The notes below the pieces were generated by a model. The model ran no database searches. It was not told the DNA's origin and worked only from the letters and a program-made list of their open reading frames with translations. Position numbers and translations under genes: made by a program. Shown here piece by piece: positions 45,247 to 56,174 of a stretch of DNA of 64,000 bases. How positions within the stretch are numbered: the first letter of the stretch is position 1; the number at the start of each line of letters is the position of its first letter. Source of the DNA: Mytilus galloprovincialis (taxonomy: Eukaryota; Mollusca; Bivalvia; Mytilida; Mytilidae); contig NC_134845.1 in assembly GCF_965363235.1 (NCBI RefSeq), forward strand, positions 23,066,524-23,130,523, given 5' to 3'.

Positions 45247-48200
45247 TGTTATAATTTTTTTTTTAAATATTGAAATTTGAATGTTTTAGTTTTTCAATAC
45301 TATTTAACTCCCGTGTCCAATACTCTCCTTTCACGTATTCTCGAATAATTCGAATTTATATTTTCTCGTGAATATATACAGGAGAGTCGAATCAATTATA
45401 AATATGATAGATAAGATTGAAAGTTTTTATATATTACTTATTTATTTGACTGATTTAAGGCCATACATACATACATATTGGTTTTTCTTGCTTTTATCTC
45501 GTATTTGTTTCGATTTGTGGGTTTATATGTCAATATTCGCACATTATTCGTCGATGTTACTCTCAGCATTTGTTTAAAGAGATAATGCTATCATTTTTAT
45601 GAGCGTTAAAAGCATTTTATTGGACTGTATAAACCTGCTATTTTATGGGTTCCTGGTTCAAAAATATAAGAAAAATATGAACTTGGTATATTTTTGAAAA
45701 TGTTCCTACTACATAGATATAATGATTAAATCTAGGGATACTGTGCCTTTGAACACTTCTAAAATTGTAAATTCTATATAATAATGAATGATTATCGTTC
45801 TTTAAGATGGTTTATTAGTTAAAACTTACTTTTAATATTTAACTTTAGTGAAAGTGGAAAAGACTTTAAATACTAGTTGTGCTTTGAATGCCATTCTATA
45901 AATAATTGAACCAACATATATCATTATTAAATAATAAATTAATAAATGTAGATATTTTGGAAGACATTTTTGGTTACAACAAAACTGTTAAACCTTTTTT
46001 TTATCGAAGACCAAATCTGTAAACTCAGTGGTCTGTTCGTTGAAGCTTGATATCCAAGAATCAACCCTAAGAATATTTTAAGAATAAATTATGATAATGC
46101 TAGGACCGACCAAGTCCAAAGATGGCACCCGCAACCAGTTACCAATTTAATAAGATGTAATTCTCAACCAGTACGTTTGGATAAATTGAATCTGTTAAAG
46201 TTCTAAAAAAAAATGAATATAAAATAGAACTTAAAGTATTGCAATTTTTGCCAATACCAAATTGCCACTGCAAATAATTTACGAAAATTCTTTCATTAAT
46301 AAATAATTATATATTTGATATATTAGATTTTCAATTGATTTCCGATTGCTAGCTGCATAATATCTAGTAGCAAAAATTGTATGCATACATATACATTCTT
46401 ATTCTTAATCGGGTGAAACAAAATTTGATATTTTGGAAGGAAAAAGGACAAAATTTCCAAACCTTTGTGTGGTGATCCTATTTTCTAGTTTTTAACAATC
46501 GCCCGAAAGTAACGTATCAAGTTTCTATCAAAACGTTATGTAAAAAAAAAAGGCAAAGAGCTAATACTTTTAATAACAATAACGGTACCAATTTTTCTGC
46601 ACCAGATGCGCATTTCGACAATACATGTTTAACCTGCCCTTTGCTGTCCGAAAGTTACGTAAACATGTCTTAAGGAATAAGGAATCTATGAAAATCTTAC
46701 ATTTCAAACGATGGAAAAGATTATTTCCGACCTCTGAAATTGAAAATCTGTAACATTACAGACAAACTCAAATGAAAATTCAAACCGTTTCTTAATTTAG
46801 AATTTTTTAAACAACTGAATTTCTATATCGTTGTTTACATTAATTATGTTATGTCTTCACTTCTTGACAAAGTGCATCTATTTTGAGTAAATATAAAATT
46901 TACAACAAACCGGAAAATATTATCGGCCTTTACAAGTGCGACTTGCTACCCCAAGTGAACCAATTATCTGGTAAATGTGGGGATTATTTAATGAATAAAT
47001 GAACAATTTGACGTTTTAGGATGGTATTCAAACATTTATATACATACTTAGGTTGCCCGTTTATCAAAACCCCGATTTGAATCTATCATCTAAATTAAGC
47101 TTTAAGACCATTTAATACAATCCAACTCTTTCTGTGGCTTTGTTCATTACTTTCAATTCCAATTGAATGTTTTGCCGTAAATTATTTCTTTCGATTGATA
47201 AACAATAGTTAAAGTAAAAGGTCGCCTGGTAAATTAGAGAAAATAACAGGTTTATGTCTAGCTTGTTAATATTTGACAGTTGTGAAAATGTATGTTAAAA
47301 GTTCGACAATATAAAACAAAAAGATAGGTTTTAAATCTAATAGATCAAATATTTTACACAGAGTCCCAAAAAATAGACCAAGGGTTGATATTGTTAAAAT
47401 TACCTTGTTGCTTTGATATCATGTGATAAATGTTGAGTAATAGGGGCTGAAATCATTTTATGAAAAAAAGGAAGGCCATACATATATGTGTCTTTTTTCT
47501 TCAAACTAAACAAATATACTTTGAAATGCAACTTTAGAAAGTGAAACAAAATTTCCTTAACCAATCAAGAATTGTCGTCTAAAGCAAATTCAAATTTTAC
47601 TTAGAACATAACTGTAATGTGTTTGCCACAAATTCACTTTACATGATTTACATCTAAAGCATAAAACATAACTATTTGCGACTGTATAAAGATATTGTTG
47701 CCTGGATGAAATGAATGCTTTCTAGTAATTAATTTAAATAAAAACGAAAATAATGATAACCTTAGTGAAAACATAAACATTACTTTCATTTAGAAAGCGT
47801 GTTTTTAATCTGTTTGTTTTTGGGTTTTTTTTATGCATATTACTTTTGATTTACTTACTGTTTTAAAAGGGAAGAAAATAAAATACATAAATAGAAAAGA
47901 TTGATGTTTTTAAAACTTTATCAAACCAATAAAAACTATTATTGTGTATTATATTATATCTGTTCACGCATTATCAACGCTCTAATAATTCATATTAATA
48001 TATTAGTATTAACTGTTTGAGAAATATTTGTAATATACAAATAAATTTTTCATCGACATGCATAAATAAAATTTTGTTTTTGTATATAAAACAGTAAAAA
48101 TCAGGAAATCAATTATTTTATACGCAAGGGAAAACTTTCTCAATGAAGATATTAAATGGGTTACCTATATTAAAACTATTTTGATGACACAAGATTTGGT

Positions 48201-49529
48201 AACATATGGCATAACCAAGAAGGCGTCAATCCGGGTTTTCTTATATACTAATAAACAAAGATTACATTGTCAATCTTAACTAATCCAGAATTAATACACC
48301 CTAACTCATCAAGGGGAGAACTGTAATTTAAATCGGAAATTTAAAAACATTTATAACTTTTAAAAACTTTTGAGGGACAAATAACTTTGAGAGAATGTGA
48401 TTTTTTTTTTAAACTTTGAACCCAATGAATTTATTTATCATTATGAAATGCATTGTTCAAAGATATCATGTGTGTCTCTCTTAGCACTTAATGTAAGTAA
48501 ATCCAGATTTAAGCGCTTTGGAGACACAATTAAGGTTTAAACTGTTAGCACATACTTACAACTTCTCGTCCAATCAAATTGCTTGAATTTGCCTTCTAAT
48601 TTTCATAGTACACACTTTTTCCGTGTACTAAGTAACTACGCATGAATGACCACAAGGGTAAGATTTCATTGTATTGTAATCAAGATATTAGAACAAAAAT
48701 TGCTACTGGCTATTTTGAAATAAATGATGTGTTCCAAATTTAACTAAATAGTTTGTAATTAGTTTTCAAACAGATTTTTAACATCCTATTAATCAATCTT
48801 TTGATCTAAATTTTGTTTTGACAATTAAAAAAGTTTCTTTAATTTAAATAAAGAGTAATAATAATGGTGCTTTATACCTTGATTAAAGTACAACTCAATC
48901 TAAAATTTGTAATCCTTTATCTTCCATGCAATTACTTTGTACACAAAAAGAGTCAACCATGAATCTTTTGAAGGGAAATTATTAATAAAGCAATTTGATA
49001 TATTTAGTCATAAATTGGTCGATAATTGGTTGCCTAATGTCCAGTGACAAATATTTCATGCATATAAACTATCTACTAGACTACCTATGGGTACATACCA
49101 GGGGCAGATCCAGCCATTTTTAAAAAGTGTTTCAACCAAAGATGTGGGAGGGGGATCCAACTGTTTGTACTCATTCAAAAGCTAGTTTTAGGTTTTATGT
49201 GAAATTTAAAAAATGTTTTCAAGAATGTAAAGCTTTCACTGCAATTTAAGAATTGTCTGCTCTTGGTCAATTCATTTTGTCATCTTACCATGTAAATAAG
49301 TACATGTATAGTAAAACAACGCTTCGTTCATATCAATAAACATACTTACACCAGCAGCTACATCTTTACATTCTAAAGTCAAGGGCCTTTTGAAATCCCA
49401 TTTTTACAATGATGATTATAGTGAGTAGATTTACAAAACTACTTAAATGAGCTACATCCAGTCAGCCAAAAAATATCAATAGACTAATTACAGGATTACT
49501 CAAGTTGTAAATATGTGCTAAATTGGATA
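45247..49529. other. Long intergenic stretch upstream of the minus-strand LRR-Ig gene
   Basis: AT-rich DNA. A family D fragment ('gcaccagatgcgcatttcga') at 46603-46622 and a transposon-end-like 'ggggcagatccagccatttt' at 49102-49121 are the only recognised pieces. The promoter of the LRR-Ig gene should lie near 45250-45500; nothing specific could be assigned. Confidence 0.45.
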
Positions 49530-49616
49530 TTGTATAGAAAGGTATATACTATGAAAATAAGAGCTTGGGGCAAAGCCCCTCGCTCTAATTTTCATAGTAT
49601 ATACCTTTCTATACAA
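49530..49616. repeat. 87-bp near-perfect hairpin
   Basis: TTGTATAGAAAGGTATATAC at the left pairs with the reverse complement at the right. Arms of about 42 bases close on GGGGC AAA GCCCC (49567-49579), with mismatches only near the GAGC/GCTC part. It could be a MITE or fold-back element; a sense transcript would form a stable stem. Confidence 0.85.
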
Positions 49617-49964
49617 GATCATACAATAACCGAGACTTATTGCATGATACTAGCAGTGGGTTAATATATATCACTGCGGGTGGTATATCGTGGGTATATC
49701 AGTCCATGAGTGTATCATCAGCTCATGATAAATGAGTTAGAGTTCTGGAACAGACGTTATTTATCACATAAGTATTATTCGTCGATCATTGTCCGTTGTC
49801 AATCGTAAACTCATTGCACTTCAGAACAAAACTATGCAGGGATATTTTACTTATAAAACTTCCTCATTTCGTTTATGATCGATTGATTTATTGATTGTTG
49901 TTATTTGTCCAGTGGCAAATAGTGTATGCATGATAAAGACAAGAACAACTTTAAAATGAATACA

Positions 49965-50275
49965 ACAGGTAAGTTCGACGGGAAGGTCAGTGAAAATGAG
50001 AGACGAAAGATGACAACGCCATGACTAAAAAAGAAAAAGACAAACAAACAACAGACAACAAATCCCAACATAGAAAATTAAAGTAACACGAACCTCACAA
50101 AAACTGGACACCCGTCTAGTTGCACATGTCGGTAGGTCACATTCAGGGACAAGAAAGCAATTGTAGTTACGACATGAGGAACATATCCACTATAATCTGT
50201 GAAACGAATGTTCCATAACGGTCAATCAGCTCGTGACAGCGTCCGTATAATTTACGAAGGATTCTAATATGACGT
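49965..50275 (-). repeat. Penelope-like 3' tail (reverse copy)
   Basis: Read on the minus strand it gives 'ttatggaacattcgtttcac', 'gtaactacaattgctttctt', 'gtgcaactagacgggtgtcc' and 'catggcgttgtcatctttcg', the order found at 28950-29250. Confidence 0.65.
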
Positions 50276-50595
50276 CCTTATTACGCTTTGTAAACAAAGC
50301 CCTGTTGTAATGAGCACAAAATATGTTTGACACAGGCGCACAAATTTACTGTTTATAATAAAGTTATTTTCATTGTTATCCTATAAAATATATACATTCA
50401 AGTAGCTTACAAAAACTTTTATAATATATGTTCTATTTAACAACATATATTTACCCTGGTCGTATTTTTTAAACTTATCAAATATGAAATGTGATGTACA
50501 GACTCCTTGGGGAGGAAACGGGAACAGCTAAACATTTTTACGGTATTTTCGTACGCTTCGACCTATAAAAATACTGTATTTGTCCTATTAGAATC

Positions 50596-50708
50596 GAAAT
50601 AATTCCTTCATGTTATGCTCTATGCTCACGCTCAGTGTAAAATATTGAAAAATATAATGCCTACCCATGTTAAAATGAGCATAGAGCATGACATGAAGGA
50701 ATTATTTC
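50596..50708. mobile_element. 113-bp MITE with 33-bp terminal repeats
   Basis: GAAATAATTCCTTCATGTTA (start of 50596-50628) is mirrored by 50676-50708 over 33 bases with one mismatch. The middle is 47 bases. No obvious target duplication. Confidence 0.75.
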
Positions 50709-51059
50709 TTAAATGATTGAAAAATTAGGGTATGTTGGATAACGAAAGGTATTTTGCATTGAAACTTAGTTTACTGCCAAATGGGAAAAACTTCCGCGCT
50801 TCATACAAAATGTACATCGGTCAACTTTTTTACACCCCAGTAAATTTACAAAAAGAAGAATTTAATTCTTAAATCCAACGAAACTTGATTCCACTTAACA
50901 AATTGAAACTCTTCATAGTTCCAAGAGATAAATTCGGGTCAATCTTATTAGCGTCGGTTCAAACATTTGACATCGTTAGTCCGAGTCAACGTTGTTATGG
51001 CAGGGTCAATGTATTTGATATTTTTAAAGCTTTTTATAAAAAAAAAAGTTGAGCAGATT

Positions 51060-51400
51060 AGTTCAGGCAGAGAGAAATTATCATCAAAGTCGTGAGACAG
51101 TGAAATGATGGTCTATTATTCAACACCGCGGATACAGCCCTCGGACGTTAGCCGGCATAACACTCCCCAATCCATAAGCGGATAATGCCTGACGTATTCT
51201 GACTGTACAGCGTTGGATTGGTTTCTGTCATCTAAAGAAGTAAGTCGGTGATGCATCCATCAGCAAACCCTCATTGAAGATAGCGGATAAAGGAGAGCTG
51301 ACCCAGCACGTCCGTTCAGCTGTAATGACTGAAACGTGACTGGTAATGATAAGCACGAACGGTTGTCGTATCTAGGTCAAACATTTCAATTTCGAAACGC
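51060..51400. other. Less AT-rich unexplained segment
   Basis: It contains 'acaccgcggatacagccctc', 'ggacgttagccggcataaca' and 'gacccagcacgtccgttcag', clearly richer in CpG than its flanks. No ORF above about 60 codons. It could be a transposon piece or an untranslated exon; undecided. Confidence 0.35.
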
Positions 51401-51539
51401 TACATAATACAGTCATAATTAAAAACCCATTGTTCAGAGAACAATTGAATGTCTTTCCACCAGTAAAGATCTATTTTGATATTAAAATATTAAAAATCAG
51501 TCTAAAATGTCAGTTCCTGGATATATGATGTATAAATAT

Positions 51540-52330
51540 GAATTTAAAGCAAAGGTCAAAATCTAGAACGTCCTATTCACCAATGACCTTGACCTCAATT
51601 TCAAGGACACAAACCAATGACCTTCAATCAAAAGACGCGAGGTCTTTAATATGGATGGTAAATGGTTTAAATCACTTTAAGCATAACTCTAAATATAAGA
51701 TGGGCAAACACTTCCATTTATTGTTTACGTAACCTTATTCAAAATGTATAAGTAACGACATGTAGCAACTAACAATTTAGTCAAAATAATTTGTTGATAT
51801 CTTATATGTATTTTGAAAATAAATCAAAATAAGCCAAAATCCAAATTTATTATATGACCTTGACCTTTGACCTTGACCTTATTTTCATTTTTTTGGACCA
51901 AGGACCTTAAATAAAAAGACCCTAGGTCTCTATCACTTATGGTTTACCAGTTAGAAATGCATATTACTAATATCAAATGCATAAGGGGAAATAATTCTCA
52001 TATGGAGTGTTTATATCGCTTCAGTTAAAATAGAACAAATCATGCGAAGGATATAACGAGCATTTTTTTTAAATAAATTTTTTGTAATCTTTTATGGTTG
52101 CGAAGGAGTAGTGGACACAAGGAAAACAGTGTTTGGGGAGATAACTCTTACAAAGAAAATTGTTTATCTTAGCAGGGTGAAATTTAAAAGCGTATAAACC
52201 ATACGATACAATTTTATCAATATCTAAGCGACATATTGCGAAACAAAATTTCAGAATGTGGCGGGAAATAAAATAATGATCAGAAGAAATACAATAGGTC
52301 TTTCCACAGAAAAGTGGAAAGACCTAATTA
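51540..52330. repeat. Degraded repeat with GACCTTGACC motifs and a terminal hairpin
   Basis: 'caatgaccttgacctcaatt' (51581) and 'tgaccttgacctttgacctt' (51856) head two loosely similar modules. The stretch ends in a 13-bp-stem hairpin, TAGGTCTTTCCAC (52295-52307) with GTGGAAAGACCTA (52314-52326), loop AGAAAA. I recall this hairpin from bivalve repeats. Boundaries are uncertain. Confidence 0.45.
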
Positions 52331-53094
52331 ATGAATTAGTAACAACATGTGCATCATTTAAGTGTTTTAGTTAATGAAATATATTAAATGCATGCCAATT
52401 TGATAAAATTCATTATTTTGCAGTAGTCAATATACGCATGTGCAAACATTTTATTTGATTTAGAGCATGGGTTTATTCACAAAGTGAAAGAATCACGTCA
52501 TATTAGAATTGAGGTCAATATGTATACCTTGTATCGACCTAATACAAAGGCTATAATTGTATAATATATCAATGCAGTTAACAATTATATATATAAATAA
52601 TATCTATAGAAAGCTTTTGCCGGACGTCATAGTGTTAGTGTCAAAAACAGCGGTAGTCTGAAAATTAACGAATATTGAAGTTGAAACCTTCTGGTGTTAT
52701 GGGCAATACACTAGTCAAGCTTCTCGATTGTAGTTCAATCTATTATCCACTTACATGTATACCTGAACAGAACAGTCAAATAACCCGGGGGGAAACAGTA
52801 AATACGGAGTTGGACACCTACTGTATGGCATCTATACTTCTATACTATTAAACGAGAAGACCTCATTTTGGGTGTCGCTTCTCTTCTTTCCACAATAAAT
52901 TAATTATCATGCCTCTGTGTCCTATAGGTATAGTGCATAGTCGCATTTGTCATCCATTCATATGATTATTCAGATTGAGTTATTTTGGGAGAAAAACGAG
53001 AAAAAAAGGCGTCCGGATATGTTTCCGTCATTGGACGAAATTTTAAGTCAGATTAGACTTCCGGTTTGCGTTTTTCACATACATATACTACGAA

Positions 53095-53260
53095 TACAGG
53101 ACCTTTTTCGGGACGTCGGGATCGGGTGTTTTTAAGCTCGGAATTTCGGGATGTTGGGATATTTAATTATTATTAAATATCCCAACATCTGGATTTCATG
53201 TTTTTAAGCCCGGGATATCGGGATCGGGATCCCTCCGACCCCCCCCCCCCCCTCCCCCGG
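53095..53260. mobile_element. CGGGA-type element inside the Helitron-like element
   Basis: 'cgggatcgggtgtttttaag' also occurs at 42220-42239. The copy holds a perfect 18-bp-stem hairpin (GATGTTGGGATATTTAAT at 53150-53167 with 53172-53189, loop TATT) and ends in a poly-C run. The terminal repeats of the other copy are not preserved. Confidence 0.6.
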
Positions 53261-53479
53261 CCCCTTTATGAATGTTTATAATATACAGATAAGCGCTAAA
53301 ATTATTTATGTGTTATTAAAATTAATAGAGAACAAACCAAAAAATAGGAATTTTTGGGGAAAAAGGAGGAGCTGGGCTAGAAAAACAATTATCCTGTCCC
53401 AAAGTACCTATGACTTTTTATACCTTTTCTGAAATTCTCCAGTCATTAATTCTTTTACAAAAATTCATTGATAACAAAA

Positions 53480-53757
53480 AAAAAGAAGATGTGGTATGAT
53501 TGCCAATGAGACAACTCTCCACAAGAGACCAAAATGACACCGAAATTAACAACTATAGGTCACCTTACGGCCTTCAACAATGAGCAAAGCCCATACCGCA
53601 TAGTCAGATATAAAAGGCCCCGAAATGACAATGTAAAACAATTCAAACGAGAAAACTAACGGCCTAAATTATGTACAAAAAATGAACGAAAAACAAATAT
53701 GTAACACATAAACAAACAACAACCACTGACTTACAGGCTCCTGACTTGAATGTTCAT
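53480..53757 (+). repeat. Dispersed repeat, family A (3'-truncated copy)
   Basis: 'gatgtggtatgattgccaat', 'gagacaactctccacaagag' and 'aacaatgagcaaagcccata' match 58168-58430 closely, and the copy stops at 'aggctcctgacttg'. It looks younger than the copies at 2.1 and 3.2 kb. Confidence 0.75.
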
Positions 53758-54169
53758 TAAATACTAAATGTATGTTCATAATGAAATTAATAGAAAAAAA
53801 TGGGAATTATGGAAATAAAAGAGGAGGGATAAAAATTCTCAAGTCATTAAAACAAAATTCTTCCTACAACACTTTACATACTTTCAACCACGCTCTGAAA
53901 GCCCGCGATTTCGCGGGTGTGTTCTAGTGGTATATAAAAGTAACAATCTCAAAATCTGTCAATTTTACTAATCAAAAATTAAATATTTCAAATTTAACTG
54001 ATAAGTAAGTACATTAAGAGAATTGTTTTGACATCAGTCTACATAGTAGACAATTACATTCATTTTTCTAACAGAACAATCATACAGTTCATCTACATTG
54101 TAGATAAAATAAATCCCTATCAGTATATAAAGCATATATAATTAGTTTTTGAAATACCTTATTGTTTTA

Positions 54170-54270
54170 AAATTCAGAATGATATTGAACAATATTAAGA
54201 AATTCAGAATGATATTGATTAATATTAAAATTCAGAATGATGTTGATTAATATTAAAATTCAGAATTTAC
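54170..54270. repeat. Minisatellite of about 28-31 bp
   Basis: 'aattcagaatgatattga' recurs three times, followed by a fourth partial 'aattcagaat', with 'ttaatattaa' between copies. Confidence 0.75.
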
Positions 54271-54899
54271 TTTAAAATACATGTATTAAGAAAGTTTAAT
54301 AAAGTCTACGGTGAGTTATAGTGGAAAAACATCACAACAACCGCAGACACTTATCTTTAAAAAAGAAATGCATACATTAATGCTTTATATCAAGTATATG
54401 GATATTTGTAAGAAACAAGTGGCTGTGACAACAACACAAATACGCATTTAACTTAACATTGCAGTGTCCTTATATTCGTATACGTAATCGATGAGTTTAA
54501 TAGATCGTCTTGTTTTCACGGCAAGTGCCGAAGTCATCCTTCTTTTGTCATCCGTCGGCCTTGTGCCTTGCGTTTCAAATTTTAAACAAATTTTGATTGT
54601 GACTCTTGTTTTGTTTTATAAATGAAGTTCGATTGCGATATCTGCTGTTGGAAGACTAGTAGATCTCACATGCAAATGAGCGTTTAAGCAATCGACATCA
54701 TTGAAAAACATAAAATCCATTATACCGTATGATAATATCCCTTTGATTATTTTCTTGCTTTGGTTTTAGGATATCAAAGTCTACCGGTTGAATAAACATC
54801 ATTGCGCAGTATTACAGCAGTTTGTGGTTTCCTTTGCACCATATATATTCAAACAATCGATAATTTTTCAAACTGTATCTCGTCTAAGTTAAATTTTGT

Positions 54900-56174
54900 T
54901 TACCTTTCCCAAATTTGGTTTTTTTGTACTAAGGTTTGTTTTGCTTTCTTTATCATTTTTCTCAGCACATCCAGTTCCGATGTCACTAATTGGTCACAGA
55001 AATGACGAGTCAATACGAACTCAGAGTTCCATTCTGATTTTTCTATTGTGCAGGAACGTTTTTTAGTATTTCTGCAGAATTTGTGAACACTAGCTATAAT
55101 TTTCTTAAAATGTCGTACTTCAGTATGAAAAGAATGATTCTGTCGAATTATTTGATTTTCGAGACGTGTTTTGAAGAAGTGGTACAGTAAATTATCAGCA
55201 TTGTTCAGATTTCTGACAATATCTATGTCTTCTCTTGTCAGATTTGGTTTGACGTTATTCCGCCATACCCCTTTGTTAACTGGTTGATATAATATGTCTT
55301 GTATATCCCAGCATAAATATCTTCTCATCAAAACCAGAGATTCGTCGAAAAGTTCGGTTATGATTACAAGTTTGAAATCCTGATCAAGTTCCCGGATGTA
55401 TTCTAGAACAAACGAAGTATTTGATGTTTTCGATTTGGGAATACCGAAATCATACGACATGCCATTTGTGAAAGACCGCCCTATAGCATACTGCTGATAT
55501 ATCTTTTTCACTATAAACTCGTGTAAACGCAAACTCCGTTTTACATTTGGAAATTTTCTCATAACAAGTCTATTAAAGCTAAAGTGGTAAAACGCAGACT
55601 TGAACACTGATAATGGATCACGAAGTATTCCGATGCGAACTGTGTCATTCGGCATAATCTTTTCAAAATCTTGTTTATTATAAATTGCATGGTTGCAAAG
55701 AATGTTATAAGACATGTTTTTCGGTAATTGAAGTACTGTTTCTTTCAACTTTAGATATTTAGATGAAAGATAATTAAACATAGAGCCGTTGTCTCGCTTT
55801 GGAAGAACCATATTTAAATTGTTGGCTTGCACAAATCTTGTAAAAATTCCCCATGCTGTTGTACTTCCTGTTTTGTGAACTTTTACGAATATCACATTTC
55901 TCTGTTTTTTGCACGTATTCTTTGTCATTTCATTCGGCATATCATCTGTGTACGATTTTCTAACAAAATATCGATCTGGTATTGCTTTAAAAGCTTTTGA
56001 TGTTATTGCCCTCTTTTCTAATCCGTCCAAATTATGAGATGTCCACTGTAATTTCGAGTTGACATTTATATTTGATTTATGTATTATAACAAAAATCACA
56101 ATTACGAATAATCCGATTATCCTGAAATTCAAAAAAATATATTTTAAAAACAATATGTTTAAAATCGAGTGCAT
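54900..56174 (-). CDS. Galactose-3-O-sulfotransferase (Gal3ST family)
   Basis: An ORF of 424 residues: a type II Golgi membrane protein that transfers sulfate from PAPS to the 3-OH of galactose on glycolipids or glycans. Residues 19-32 (IIGLFVIVIFVIIH) are the membrane anchor. The 5'-phosphosulfate loop is at about 96-106 (FVKVHKTGSTT), and the 3'-phosphate motif at about 180-193 (RIGILRDPLSVFKS). ELFDESLVLMRRYLCWD and YQPVNKG near 274-301 are family-typical. Length is normal. The first 18 residues may be wrong: a pyrimidine-bearing tract ending in CAG lies just before GATAATCGG, so the real 5' coding exon may be upstream and the ATG at 56174 intronic. Which of the four vertebrate paralogs it resembles most cannot be told by eye. 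Confidence 0.9.
   Translation of the reverse strand: MHSILNILFLKYIFLNFRIIGLFVIVIFVIIHKSNINVNSKLQWTSHNLDGLEKRAITSKAFKAIPDRYFVRKSYTDDMPNEMTKNTCKKQRNVIFVKVHKTGSTTAWGIFTRFVQANNLNMVLPKRDNGSMFNYLSSKYLKLKETVLQLPKNMSYNILCNHAIYNKQDFEKIMPNDTVRIGILRDPLSVFKSAFYHFSFNRLVMRKFPNVKRSLRLHEFIVKKIYQQYAIGRSFTNGMSYDFGIPKSKTSNTSFVLEYIRELDQDFKLVIITELFDESLVLMRRYLCWDIQDILYQPVNKGVWRNNVKPNLTREDIDIVRNLNNADNLLYHFFKTRLENQIIRQNHSFHTEVRHFKKIIASVHKFCRNTKKRSCTIEKSEWNSEFVLTRHFCDQLVTSELDVLRKMIKKAKQTLVQKNQIWER

Larger units (their letters stand above)
52831..53927 (+). mobile_element. Helitron-like element with nested insertions
   Basis: The 5' end reads TCTATACTT CTATACTATT after an A (52831); alternatively TCTATACTA at 52839, which fits the Helitron TCTMTAYTA start exactly. 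The 3' end has a GC-rich hairpin, CCCGCGA TT TCGCGGG (53902-53917), six bases, then CTAG (53924-53927) followed by T, as expected for CTRR and A/T insertion. No Rep-helicase, so non-autonomous, about 1.1 kb. Inside are a CGGGA-type element (53095-53260) and a truncated family A repeat (53480-53757). Confidence 0.72.
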
